Source: Silene latifolia (lineage: Eukaryota > Streptophyta > Magnoliopsida > Caryophyllales > Caryophyllaceae). From it: a stretch of DNA of 64,000 bases. Of this stretch, positions 9,276-19,599 are shown one piece after another. Position numbers and translations under genes: made by a program. The stretch's first letter is position 1. The number at the start of each line of letters is the position of its first letter. The stretch covers positions 83,514,120 through 83,578,119 of the forward strand of contig NC_133535.1 of assembly GCF_048544455.1 (NCBI RefSeq), given 5' to 3'. Below the pieces are notes generated by a model that saw nothing but the letters and a program-made list of their open reading frames with translations, was not told the DNA's origin and made no database searches.

Positions 9276-10789
9276 TGATACGTGCCTAATGTATAGTCTT
9301 TTTGGCCTATTTCAGCACGTATTTCTATGCATTTCTATACTATTGTTATGGTATTTTGCCCCGAATTGGCTACTTTGGTGTATTTTGTCCTTTTTGTAGG
9401 AATGATCGCGGAAGTAGCGGAACCATGCTCTTTTCCACCCTTTTTGCATGCATTTAGAGGAGACGGGATTGTCCCAGAGTGAGATGTTGCACTTAGAAGT
9501 GTCGTTGCACGCATTACGAGGTATTTTGGTGAAGACGCGAGCTGAATTGAAGACCCAGGTGGTCTATCGAGCTGTCAAGTGGTCCATCGAGTTGTTTTGT
9601 GGTCTATCGAATGGCCCCCAAGCTTCCCAAGACTCGATCGAGCTATTCCTTACTCGATCGAGTAAGATGCACATGATCCACGCCTCGATCGAGTGACCTG
9701 TTGGTCGATCGAGGGCCTTTTGTTGAGACATTGGTCGATCGAGTGGTTTTGCCTACTCGATCGAGAGGATTTTGACTCCGTGGGCTTAATTAGTCCATGT
9801 TTTATTTTCCGCATAAACACTTAGGGGTTTTGGCTATTTAACCTATGTTTTACTAGGTTATTAGCATTCACTTTTTACTTAATCATTCCTTACTATCTCT
9901 TTTACTATCATTCATATTAGAAAACCTACTGTTACTCTTACGTTGCTTTCACCTTGGGATTATTTCACTCGGATTTCGTTGTTCTTTACGCCGGATTGCT
10001 TAGATTGTAATCTCTTCCTTCTCTTAATAATAATTAACCTTTCTTGTTGCCTTTAATTATTGTTTTTGCATTTGTTCTTCCTTGCCCTAATTTCTGTTAT
10101 TGCGCTTTATATTTATTATTTCATTATGTCTTCCGCTGGAAATTTGTCTGCTGTTATTTTAGTTATGAATATGAGTAGCTAAACCCTTCCATGTTGGGAT
10201 TAGGGGATCTGCGGTAGAATAATGACGACGTAGTGAATGAATTAGACGAATTGATATAAGAGACTCTGTCACTATAGCAATATAACTGTAATCACCGACC
10301 TAGTTGAGTGCACGCTTCTATGTCACCCATTAATCTGGCTACAATTAATCCTGGATCGAAAGATTGGACTAAATAGGCCTGCTATAAACAGTAGACTACC
10401 CTAATGAGGACGAAAGTTAAGTTAGAGGTATTTTAGGGTGGGAAGTGGACCGAAAGGACCTTCTGATATCCGTCTCACAATTAGTTAAATCCGAGTCATT
10501 TCTTTTGCTAAGTTGTTGTACTACCGTAGTGAACCGAGTTCCCGACATGTCCCCCTCTTATTGATAGTTTTAAATCTTTTCCCGCTTTTTGCTCTCTTCT
10601 TTATCTCTCTTCCTTTCCCTCCGTAGTTTAGAACCAAAATTCAATCAACCCCCATTGTTACCATAGGATTAGAATTAGACAGCTGTAATTGCATTACCTC
10701 CCTGAGGATTCGATACTCGACTGCCTCTACTACATTTTTAGTTGAGACCGTTAGGTTTTATTTTTGACAGGTACGCGACAGACGTGTCA
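9276..10789 (+). repeat. 3' LTR of element A
   Basis: The LTR is 1514 bp, TGATACG...GTGTCA, bounded by the PPT on the left. Its 3' two thirds match 1-1060. U3 holds a CTCGATCGAG array (9559-9768). TATA-like strings follow at about 9811 (CATAAACA) and 9833 (TATTTAAC), neither strong. Confidence 0.93.
9559..9768 (+). repeat. CTCGATCGAG array in the LTR of element A
   Basis: Nine units. The first three are degenerate (GGTCTATCGA, GGTCCATCGA, GGTCTATCGA); the next six contain intact CGATCG at about 9631, 9651, 9683, 9702, 9733 and 9754. Spacing is irregular, 17-35 bp. Confidence 0.92.
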
Positions 10790-10795
10790 GGAGGG

Positions 10796-12325
10796 GTAAT
10801 CCACCTGAGATGGGGGAAGGGAGTGAACCTGTGGTACCCGCAGTTCCAGAATACCCTTCAGTTGTTTTTGTTGATTTCAAAAAGAGGGAGCGTTTTGTAG
10901 CCTTACAAAAACGCAAAATGAGACCTACGAGGTGTATAGACACTACTGTGTTAGAGGAGTTGGAGATAGAGACGGATGTCCGTCACATTTTCGTGACCTT
11001 GGGTCTTATGGGTTTGTATAGGCTGAGGAAACACACTTATCCTTTTCTCACTTTGGAGTTTATGAGCTCCTTTATCTATGACCCCGCTGGCCAAACCGTT
11101 GAATTTCGGTTAATGAACACTAGTTTCTTGCTTTCTATGGATCAATTTGCTTCTCACCTTGGGTTGGCTAAGCCTCCTAAGGACTCCATTACCGATATTC
11201 CAGCCGAGTGCGGTGTCTGCGCCCGATGCCTTGTCCGATCGGGAAGCAAGCTCCCACCTCGAGCAACATGTTGATTAATGACGTTCAACATGTTACCTTG
11301 AGGGTCTTTCTCCGTTCTCTTTCGAACCTCCTTTATGACGAAAGGATATCGAAGTGAATAATCATGAGGTCTTGCTTCTGATGTCTTACCTCAACCCGGA
11401 GCGGGCCAGGAAAGTGGTATTTAATGCTCCTTCTATGGTTTGTGCTGCCCATGCCTTGATGGCTTCTTCCTCTTCCTGGTATCTGAGTTGTGGCGCTATC
11501 GCCACTCGGTTAGCTGAAAAGCTAACCTCTTTTAAGGCCTCTTCGGAGTACGTGCCTCTAGCTACCCCAGTGCCCACTATGGACCGTGCCTACTATCTCG
11601 ACCTAAAATGGTTGAGGACTTTGGCTGACGGTGGTCTAGCTTGGAGGGTGTGGGGCATGAGTTGGATGAAGATTCCAGCTCCTGAGCACCTCCCACCCAC
11701 GGAGCCCTTAGAGCCGACGGTAGTGACGGTGGACTCCGATGATGAGGAGGAGGAGGAGGATGATGACAGACCCCGCCATCTACAGACCTATCTCATCGAC
11801 GACACCATCCTCGAGGTGATGCCGGAGCCGACGAAGGGCGAGAATGCGGGAGTTGCGGTGGTGGAGAGACCCAGATTGGGGAGGGGACCCCGTCGAGTGA
11901 GGGAGAGGGCCTCGGAGACTAGGCCACAGCCGGTAGTGCCACGGCGACGACATCCTTTTCCGTGCTACCCTTACCTCGACACCCCGGAGACGCGATCCAG
12001 CTACTTGGCAGATAGAGTATCATCTACCTTGACACTCTGGAACATGCATGAGATGGCGTATGCTCAGGGGATAGGGACCGAGGGACCGCATCCAGTTTGG
12101 TGGAGTGGAGTTGGGGACTACTCAAGGGTTTTCCATTCCTACGGGGTGGATCAGTCGACGTGGGGGGCACCTAAGTCCTTTCCTTACGGTGGCTTGACTT
12201 CATGGTACGTGGGCCCAGGAGCAGGAGAAGGAGTGGATGCGGGGATCGGGTCATCGGGAGCAGGTACTTCTGGTGGTGGTGATGATGAGGTGATGTCTGA
12301 GCAGCAGCAGCAGCAGGAGGAGTGA
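10796..12325 (+). pseudogene. ORF2-like gene of another Athila-type element (X)
   Basis: The reading frame starts near ATG 10810 and is open to 11274. A gap with a frameshift follows, then an open frame from 11354 to 12325. The first part has HTYPFLTLEFMSSF and VEFRLMNTSFLLSMDQFASHLGL, the core pattern of the Transposase_32/Athila ORF2 family. The second has LLLMSYLNPERARKVVF and AYYLDLKWLR. The C-terminal third is acidic (DDEEEEEDDD at about 11740), then arginine-rich, and ends in a poly-glutamine run (QQQQQ). Element A lies directly upstream and may have split the element this gene belonged to. The gene differs clearly from ORF2 of A and of B-D. Confidence 0.65.
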
Positions 12326-13343
12326 TACTTCTTGTTTTATCCTTGTTGATGGTAGTTGGTGTTAGTGATTAGTAGTGTTGTTAGACCTTAGTAGTTGTTT
12401 TGTTGCGACTTTGATTTGGGACTTGTATTGTTGGCCATAAGGCCGGATTTCATATTTTGACTTGTTGCAGGATATTAGACGTCGGGGAGTCGTTCCGACT
12501 CGATTCTATATGACAAATATGTGCATGTATGTTAACTTATGACAGGTTTTATAAGAAATTTGGCCTGTAGGTACTCGACAGAGTACCCCGTACTCTATCG
12601 AGTAGCTGCAGGAAGAAAAGAGAGAAAAGTTTCTGATCTTGAGCTACTCGATCGAGTAGCCAAGACACTCGATCGAGTAGCGGGGCACTCGATCGAGTAC
12701 TGTATATACTCGATCGAGTAGCACTTTATTACAGGAGATTTTCGAAAATCAAAAGTGTGTAAGTGTTTCATAATTGCGAGTTTAATGTTTAACATAGTTA
12801 GTTGTGCGTAGTAAGGCCTTTGAACCATTAATTTTATATGTTGGAAGTCAAGTTTCGGTTTTATATACATCTTGATAACGATTAGTGAAGTGGTGACGGT
12901 TTCTTGTTGTTTTAGTATTACAATATGTCATTTTACCATTTATTCATTGAAGTTACATTTCTTCATACGCTGTGCGTGCAAAGTTAACGTGCTTTATCGT
13001 TGGCGACTAGTTGTCCCGGAGAGTTATGTATGATTTATAATTTAACGAGTTTATGCTTAGCGAGTAATGTCCAAATAAATAATATGTTTTAACCCATGTC
13101 ATGAATCAAATAATAAGTAATATGCGTTGAAATTAGGGTGGTGAACTTTGGGGACGAAGTTCCTTTTTAGAGGGGAAGAGTAATGTCGCGAAATAAAAAG
13201 GCTGTTTTTGAATAATGTTTTGCTTGTTTATAATGTTGTTGGTATTATGTTTTGCTTTAATTACAAAAATTTCTGAAGTATAACGGATTACTTTAGTTCT
13301 TTAAAGTGAATGTGGTTATATGTTTCAAGAGACGGTCATGAAA

Positions 13344-13378
<35 letters not shown>

Positions 13379-13779
13379 GTTATAGTGCGATGAATCGTAT
13401 TCGAATCACGTTGCCGAGTAACATGGTGGCATTAGTTGTACCACATGAAAGTTGATATGAGACGTGTTCTAGATTGATAGTTTGATAGTTGTTACTGTAT
13501 GTTGGGTGATCGTGGGTGGTGATTCGCATTGCGAGTTTGATGTTTTATATATATATAGAGTAACGGTTGACGGTGATAATGCTTGCATGATAGTGGTAAG
13601 AATCGATAGGTATAAATGTAGACGGTGATGATGATGACATTGGGGGGGGGGGGGAATGGTATTTCCAAGGAGTTATGGTTTGAGCGGAAAGAGTGGTGGG
13701 GTCGTGTTGTTCCCGTGTCTCGAGCGGGAGATAAGTGAGTTGAACTTCGGGGATTAAGTTCTTTTTAAGGGGGGAAGAC
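12326..13779. other. Unassigned noncoding DNA with motif array and homopolymer runs
   Basis: No coding signal is seen. It contains a TACTCGATCGAGTA array (12572-12720), a 31-base A run (13346-13376), a 13-base G run (13642-13654) and two similar hairpins with GAACTT and AAGTTC arms around a GGGG-containing loop (13143-13162 and 13742-13761). The second hairpin is followed by TTTTTAAGGGGGG, a PPT directly before the LTR at 13780. It is probably the 3' UTR of one or two decayed elements. Confidence 0.5.
12572..12720. repeat. TACTCGATCGAGTA palindrome array
   Basis: Six 14-bp units at 12572, 12591, 12645, 12666, 12686 and 12707. The first two are diverged; the last at 12707-12720 is a perfect 14-bp palindrome. 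A TATA-like TTTATAAG lies upstream at 12547. Confidence 0.9.
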
Positions 13780-15037
13780 TGTAATACCCGCCCTTTTAGG
13801 GACCCTTTGACTAGCGTTGACTGACCATGGGAGCGGGAGTAGTCTTAGAAAAGTGTTCCAAAACCATCTTGGGCTGCGTGTTAAGAGTGGTACTCGATAG
13901 AGTAGAGGCTACTCGATCGAGTAGCTAGGTTACTCGATCGAGTATGTTGGGTACTCGATCGAGTACCTGGTTTTCAGCGAGGGTTTTATATCGCGTTTTG
14001 TTAAATCCGCAAATCACTTCCGCCACTTTCCTCCTATCCTTCAGTCGCCTCTTTCCCTTCCCTTCACCTCAAAACCTCCATGGAAGCCTTTTTGAAGATC
14101 CTTGAATCTTAGGAGGACTCACTTGTGTCGGGTAGCGGTCTCTTGCTGAGCTTTTCCCCTAATAGGTATGTCATAATCATCATCCGTATCCTTGTTCTTT
14201 TAGTTAGGGTTTGCCTGTTAGTAATAGATGATGGTATTCTGGTTATAGGCGTTACTTGGTCGCTGGACATGTTATCTGTCGGCATGGATTGGTTGCGGTG
14301 GCTTAAAGGTAGGTTCGCCTACTCAGTTTCTGTAGATGGTCTAGCGTGCCAGTTGTTGTGATTGTTTGGTGTTTGCTTAGTATCGTAATTGTATGGCAAC
14401 GATTGTGATGGCGATTGTGGCTGTTGTCTCTGGTTCTCGAGATGCGTCTCGGCTGAGTGGGGTCACTTGCGGGAGTGGCTTCACGCCCTAGTTTCGCCCT
14501 CCGTGGAACCCGCCACGGAAGGGGATGTGCACAATAATGGACAGGGTTATCGCTCGGTATGATGAGCGGGGATTTGGTGGGTACGGCTGCGGTCCCCCAT
14601 CGGCGGGATCGGTCCGGTGGACGATCGATGACGAGTTGGTTGAATTACCGTGATTGTGTTGAGATTAGTAGCATTGTATTGTGTTGATAATTGTAGATGT
14701 CGTTGTCGTGTCTTATCTCAGTCCTGACCTTGTGTGGTTGTTTGTTTGTTATGTGTCCGCCGTGATCCCTTATGGTGAGCAATCGGTCTTAGCAGTGTTG
14801 GTGATGTTGATAGGCGGAGTCCGGGCGGGGATGAGTTCTCACGAGATACGATGGTCATAGCGAGTAGTCTTTGAGTTGTATCTTTATGTCGTTTATTGGT
14901 TTAAATCGCTTGTAATATAACTTGATAGTTCTTTTATCGACATTTGATTATTACTAACCTCGGGCAACCGGGATGGTAACGTCCTTATATCCTAAGGAAG
15001 GCCTAGTTAAGGCTCCTCTGAATATGGGGGTGTTACA
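13780..15037 (+). repeat. LTR with chromovirus-like ends
   Basis: The LTR is 1258 bp with TGTAATACCC at the 5' end and GGTGTTACA at the 3' end, and a PPT (TTTTTAAGGGGGG) lies just before it. Such ends and PPT context are typical of Tekay/Del-type chromoviruses, but no pol is present to confirm the lineage. A four-unit TACTCGATCGAGTA array lies at 13891-13965 and a TATA-like TTTATATC at 13985. It interrupts a PMD gene fragment on its right. Confidence 0.65.
13891..13965. repeat. TACTCGATCGAGTA array in the chromovirus-like LTR
   Basis: Units at 13891 (one mismatch, CGATAG), 13910, 13931 and 13952, about 20 bp apart, end some 20 bp before a TATA-like string. The core is the same as in the arrays of element A. 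Confidence 0.92.
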
Positions 15038-15619
15038 GTGTAACCCGAGAACGACCTGATGTTCCCGGCCTCCTATTGTGATTTAAAACAAAAGCTATCT
15101 TTAGTTTTGAGTGAAAGTTGGAAAAGATATGAGCGAATCGAATGAAAGAAGATGAGTGATGAGTAATGAATTCAAGATTACCAAGCTCTTCACCGTCCTG
15201 TAGGACAGGTGACCCTCCGCAGCCCAAAGCAAGTGCCTGTTGTCCCAGGTCTCGGCCCACGTAGGTGCTCCCCTTAGCTGACGACCTCCTCATCCAACGT
15301 TGACCCTCCTCGGGGCCTCCTCCTCCTCAACAGCCTCCTCCTCGTCGACCTCGTCCCCAGCAGCCGTCACCGCGGCGGTGAAAGCCTCCTACAAAGCCTC
15401 CTCCAAAGCCTCCTCCATGGCACAAGAAGGGTCAACAGCAATGTCTATCTCCATGGGAGCTCTCCCAGAAGTAGAAGCCTCATCACCTGGAACATTAAAA
15501 GTAAATTTAGGCCGCGTCACGTGACGATGAGCCTTAGTTAAGGGATTTTCGAGCCTTCGGAAGCCCTGAAATCGCTCTTTTCTCGCCATCTTTGGCCATA
15601 TTCTCACAAACCCGATCAC
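15038..15619 (-). pseudogene. Truncated antisense PMD-type gene of Tat copy G
   Basis: Read on the minus strand, this matches the start of the PMD gene at 54889-55375 of copy H. The exon with VPGDEASTSGRAPME and the acidic EEALEEAL run is followed by HLSYRTVKSL. An intron (GT...AATAG, about 105 nt) follows, then EAGNIRSFSGYT. The gene is cut at 15037 by the chromovirus-like LTR, so the mobile domain itself is missing. It lies antisense to its element, between where pol would be and the LTR. The shared intron and frame in two copies support a real spliced gene. Confidence 0.65.
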
Positions 15620-17075
15620 TCATATGGTAATTAGGGTCAAGTCAAGCCTAAGTTGAAGCCTAGTCATGGGTTCGAGTCGAAATTTCGGCAGCATTTCGTT
15701 ATAACGGCGATTATGCCCTAGAAAAGTGTCCTAAAAAAGCTGTCACAAACCAAAATTCCGAGATGGTAGGAAGTTTACCCATCATCCAAGGATCCCAAAT
15801 ATCAAGTTTCATCGCAAATGGGCAATCCTAAAGCTATTTTCGAAGCAATTTAGGGTTTTGTTGTGAAATCGTCTCAATTTCACTCAAATGCTCAAAACTC
15901 AACGAAAATTCAAAACAAATACATGGTTATGATCCTTATACTACCAATTATCCGTTTCTAGTACCAATTTTACAAGGCAAATCCATTCGGGGAAAAAGCC
16001 CCAAATTTTCGAATTAATTGGGTTGAAAACCCTAATTTTTTCGATCCAAATTGAGCAAAGTACAAAAGATTGATGCAAGAATGATATACATAACTCGATT
16101 AGTCTTGATGAATGCAAGCTTTTGAATCAAATTTTGGCGGAAATGGTTAAGATTTGAGAGAGAAAATGAGGAATTTGTGTTTCGAACAAATGAATTGAAT
16201 CCCTCTGTTTATCGCGTTTTTACGCAGAAAAGACACCTTCAGGAACAGACGCAGCAGGCGCTGCGCCTCTTCCAAGAGACGCTGCTCTTGCTGCACCTCA
16301 TCCTGGTGTTCCCTCCATACGAGTTTTCAAAAATTCGTTATGAGTTCGTTATTTGTGGGCCCATCTTTGGTGCGCCTCTTCCTCGATGCCATTTTTATCC
16401 TTTTGGTCCGTTTGACGATTATCTTTCGTTCAAACCCGCATTTCTACGCCAACAGCAAACTATCATACGTTATTTATCGCTTCCAAGACTTTGCTTGTCA
16501 CAACGAGCGGGTATTTCTTCACAGGTGTTTCGACACACCTTCATTATATTCCCAGCGAGAATAAGCGGATAGACTATCCCTCTCGAGACATGGAGATAAG
16601 TTCCCGATTATGTTCCCTAACGAGAGTTCACGACCGACAGTCACTTCCTCTCGAGACATGGAGATCAACATCGATCCCGAATTCTTCCGAAGTTTGTTTG
16701 AAGCTGAACACGAACAAATTTCCCCCAGCAGTTCCAGACTGTGTCCTGCTGTCTTTCCTCAAAATCATTGTTTCCTTATAATCTTTCAGAAACTAAGTTA
16801 TCTTCAGACCAAAGAGTTTCGCCGAAGCGTCCTCAATCCCGTTTCATCCAGAAGTCTCAGGTATGGTCTCTTCTTGTGGCTGGCGAGCCTCTTTACGTAG
16901 TCTAATGGACTTTAAACGACCCTCCCCGATAGTCGACAGACTCTAAAATGTTCCCGACGACAGGTCCTTGGCTCAGACCCCTTGAGCCGCCTCGCGTCGC
17001 CATAGTCGTCAGGTTGTAATCTTCAATTGACCTGATGGCTATACTTTGACTTTTGCCTTGCCCAAGCCTCAATCA
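15620..17075 (+). other. 3' region of Tat copy G: antisense-gene promoter side and UTR
   Basis: No coding signal is seen. A CGCAGCA..TGCTGCG motif cluster lies at 16241-16302. Read on the minus strand it sits upstream of the PMD fragment, with a weak TATA-like GATAAACA near 16210. Confidence 0.55.
16241..16302. repeat. CGCAGCA/TGCTGCG inverted-repeat cluster (copy G, internal)
   Basis: CGCAGCAGGCGCTGCG is a near-perfect inverted repeat, followed by CCTCTTCC and GACGCTGCTCTTGCTGC. The same type occurs at 17510, 18115 and 18731 and in copy H. Confidence 0.85.
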
Positions 17076-17087
17076 AAGTGGGGGCTC
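17076..17087 (+). promoter_or_regulatory. Polypurine tract of Tat copy G
   Basis: AAAGTGGGGGCTC directly precedes the LTR start TGTAGATACC. This is the usual PPT and LTR junction of Tat/Ogre elements. Confidence 0.8.
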
Positions 17088-17509
17088 TGTAGATACCTCA
17101 TTTCTGCACCTTCCGCAAACCACCCGGTGATGATTGGGCCGCATGTTTGGTACGCGGAACGATTTGTTACAGTTCGTAAGTTTATCGTCATGTGATTGCT
17201 CAAACACTAACGTCTACCTCATAGTTGTCATCTACGCGCCGTTACGGTCGTTTTGACAGTAATTAGAGAACATTTGGAGTCCGGGCCTAAAACCGTCTTC
17301 ATTTTCTGATAACCGTTAAATCCCGAGTCAGAATGTTCTGGAATGTTCCGGATATTTCTATTCCACATTTTATAAATATTTCACAATCTTTTAATCTTTG
17401 GTAAACAATTTCCCGTAATATTCATACAAGATATTATGGAAAACCAAATTATCCCGACATTCCATAACTTAAACACGGAAATCTTTCTTCCGCAGGAGGA
17501 AACCACTTG

Positions 17510-17570
17510 GGAACAGACGCAGCAGGTGCTGCGCCTCTTCCAAGAGACGCAGGATCGCCGCACCTCTTCC
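17510..17570. repeat. CGCAGCA/TGCTGCG cluster upstream of the LTR TATA box
   Basis: CGCAGCAGGTGCTGCG is a 16-bp inverted repeat with a 2-base centre, followed by CCTCTTCC and GACGCAGGATCGCCGC. The TATA box is at 17667. Confidence 0.88.
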
Positions 17571-18114
17571 CGTGTCCTTTTCTGCGTATTTTTCGTATCT
17601 TTTTCATATCTTTCCGAGATTCACTTCCAAAGTCTCTCCGAAAACCCTATTCCTTCACGTGATTAGTATAAATAGGAGCCTTCGCTCCTCATATTTCTCG
17701 AGCGAGTGTCCGCCCTTCTCTTCTCCCTTTGCATTCTAGACCTTTGTTCTTACTTTTTGGCGTCTACGTGCTTGAACATTCGACCACGTAAGCTCGGATC
17801 CTTCTGAGTACCAGCCTCGTTTGCATGACCGACCAATTTGAACAACTCCACAACTAATCAACTTAATTAATCTAATCGTTTTCCTCTTACGAGGGCACTT
17901 TCGTTACATTCGAGTCGAGCATCACTAATCGTAAACTTAGTTCATCTCGTTTCGTCAAACATGTAAGTCTGAGGGTGTAAATCTCTCTTTTATTGTTCTT
18001 TACTTTTGTATCATCATTAATGTAAGTTTTATGTCGAAAACACGTCTTTAAAACCGATTTCTAAAACTGTGCCTTAAAACCCTTTTACGGATTTCCAGAA
18101 GACAAACCGTCGAG

Positions 18115-18788
18115 AAAGGACGCAAAGAATCGCTGCGCCTCTTGAAGAAGGAGCGCAGATACACTGCCGCGCTCTTTGTGAGGCTGCCGCAGTTCCTGCT
18201 TTCTTTCTTCTTCCTTCGTCCTCTGTAATTCGTCAACTTTTATTCGTTTTCATTTGTTTTCTTTAATTTTTTGACATACAACCATAATAATTTCACATGT
18301 ACATTACATTATCAACATTAGTATATAATTCATCATTAAAATCCGACTTAAATCCCTTATAATTTAATATTTGCGGGTTTTCGTCAGTAAATTCAATCCG
18401 GGTTGTAGAGATTCAATTTGTTCATATTGAGTTTCTGAAATTCGATCTTTGATATATCTTCATCTGTCTTTTGCCGTGTTCGTCATTAATTTGTCGTTAA
18501 TTCGTCATATTAAACCTATTTTGTTCACCCATGTCATTAATCAATCGTTCATTCATGTAAATAATCCGTCTTTAATCCGTCTCATCCATGTTTTATTGCT
18601 ATTATGACTCATTCACATGTAAATAACGTGTTAATCACTTTCATCCGAGTAAGTATATTAATTAACCATTAAATTCACCAATTTAAATTAACGATTTGCA
18701 GTTCCGGCTTCACAGCCAGAACTCACCCTTGAACAGACGCAAAGAATCGCTGCGCCTCTTCCAAAGGGCGCGATCTCTTGCGCTGCTG
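18115..18788. repeat. Two further CGCAGCA/TGCTGCG-type clusters in the LTR
   Basis: Clusters lie at 18115-18192 and 18731-18788, each with GACGCAAAGAATCGCTGCG followed by CCTCTT. They lie downstream of the TATA box, so they would be transcribed. Confidence 0.8.
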
Positions 18789-19431
18789 TTCACTTGAATT
18801 CTGTCTCTGAACTCCGTTGTTGCTTGACCTAGTTTAATTAGTTTACGTATAATTGACTATTAACCGTATTATCACCTACTGACTTGTTCGTTGATTCTTT
18901 CTTTTATTCTTTTTCTCAAATTATCCGTTTTAAAGGTATTTTCGACATAAATCGTTAAACCCGATGTAATTATTGTAATTTCCATTATTGTAATTTTATT
19001 TATTGTATTTATCATATTTCTTGTATCATTTGTATGGCTTCACATGTAATTGAGCATTAAATCCTACTTCGACATTAATTGTATGCTAAATTATGTGTTA
19101 ACCGACTTAGTCTAATTCTTCACATGCTAGGATTAAAACTTGGATGTTGCATTGCATGCATATAATCGACGATATATCAAGTACGAACAACTTCCCTAAT
19201 CATTAGTAGAGGCCTCTATCGAGGCGGGCGGGATTAGGTGTTCGATCAAAAGAGCTTCCTAATACGTACCCTCACCCTTTACTGCAGATCTTTGTGAACA
19301 TCCGTGTTCATTGGCATCCACGAGAGTCATTCTAGACATAGAATGATAAGGGTAACGATTGCTTGGTGTTCATATCTCTACTTTGTGTCTTGACATGGCA
19401 CGAGGTATTCGAACGGTTCCAATTTCCCATA

Positions 19432-19545
19432 AAAATTGGTGGCGACTCCACAAAATGCAAACGCTTGTTCTCCTCCCAAGCGCCCCCGTGGGCCCATTGT
19501 CCACAGTGAGGCCAAAAATATGCATTGGGAATTGGAAGTAGATCT
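19432..19545 (+). other. PBS and start of leader following the Tat LTR
   Basis: TGGTGGCGACTCCA (19437-19450) resembles the PBS region of Tat/Ogre elements. About 100 bp of leader follows and matches copy H as far as ..TTGTCCACA. The sequence then switches to Athila pol DNA near 19510-19545. A PBS after an LTR that also has a PPT before it means this LTR is not simply a terminal 3' LTR. Confidence 0.6.
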
Positions 19546-19599
19546 TCTTGGGGCCGCTCTAGCCAACAAATAACTTACTTATGAGCAATCCGTATTAGT

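Larger units (their letters stand above)
1..10789 (+). mobile_element. Element A: Athila-like LTR retrotransposon lacking pol
   Basis: The element runs from a 5' LTR cut by the window edge to a 3' LTR ending at 10789. In order it holds LTR, PBS, gag, protease, a motif array with a candidate internal promoter, ORF2, a 3' UTR with hairpins, PPT and LTR. No reverse transcriptase, RNase H or integrase motif is found between the protease and ORF2, where the sequence reads as untranslated leader. The two LTR copies (1-1060 and 9728-10789) differ at only about a dozen places by eye, so the insertion is fairly young. It lies in the remains of another ORF2 (10796-12325). Autonomous movement is not expected; enzymes would have to come from a relative. 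Confidence 0.88.
17088..19431 (+). repeat. LTR of Tat/Ogre-type copy G
   Basis: The LTR is about 2344 bp and starts TGTAGATACCTCATTTCTG. It is homologous in reverse orientation to 51215-53481. A TATA box (TATAAATA, 17667-17674) lies about 100 bp after a CGCAGCA..TGCTGCG cluster (17510-17570). Two more clusters lie in the transcribed part (18115-18192, 18731-18788). It ends at CCCATA where the sister copy has CCCACA. Confidence 0.82.

Noticed and set aside
2815-13965. CGATCG (PvuI site) clusters as cloning or linker artefacts.
   Set aside because: They are conserved between both LTR copies of A, lie within a coding frame, and vary in flanks and spacing as natural sequence does.
14125-14361. 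Small open frame in the chromovirus-like LTR.
   Set aside because: Lies downstream of the TATA-like box within the LTR, with no recognisable domain.
16177-16900. Open frames in the 3' region of Tat copy G.
   Set aside because: Not conserved in the homologous inverted region of H; low-complexity translation.
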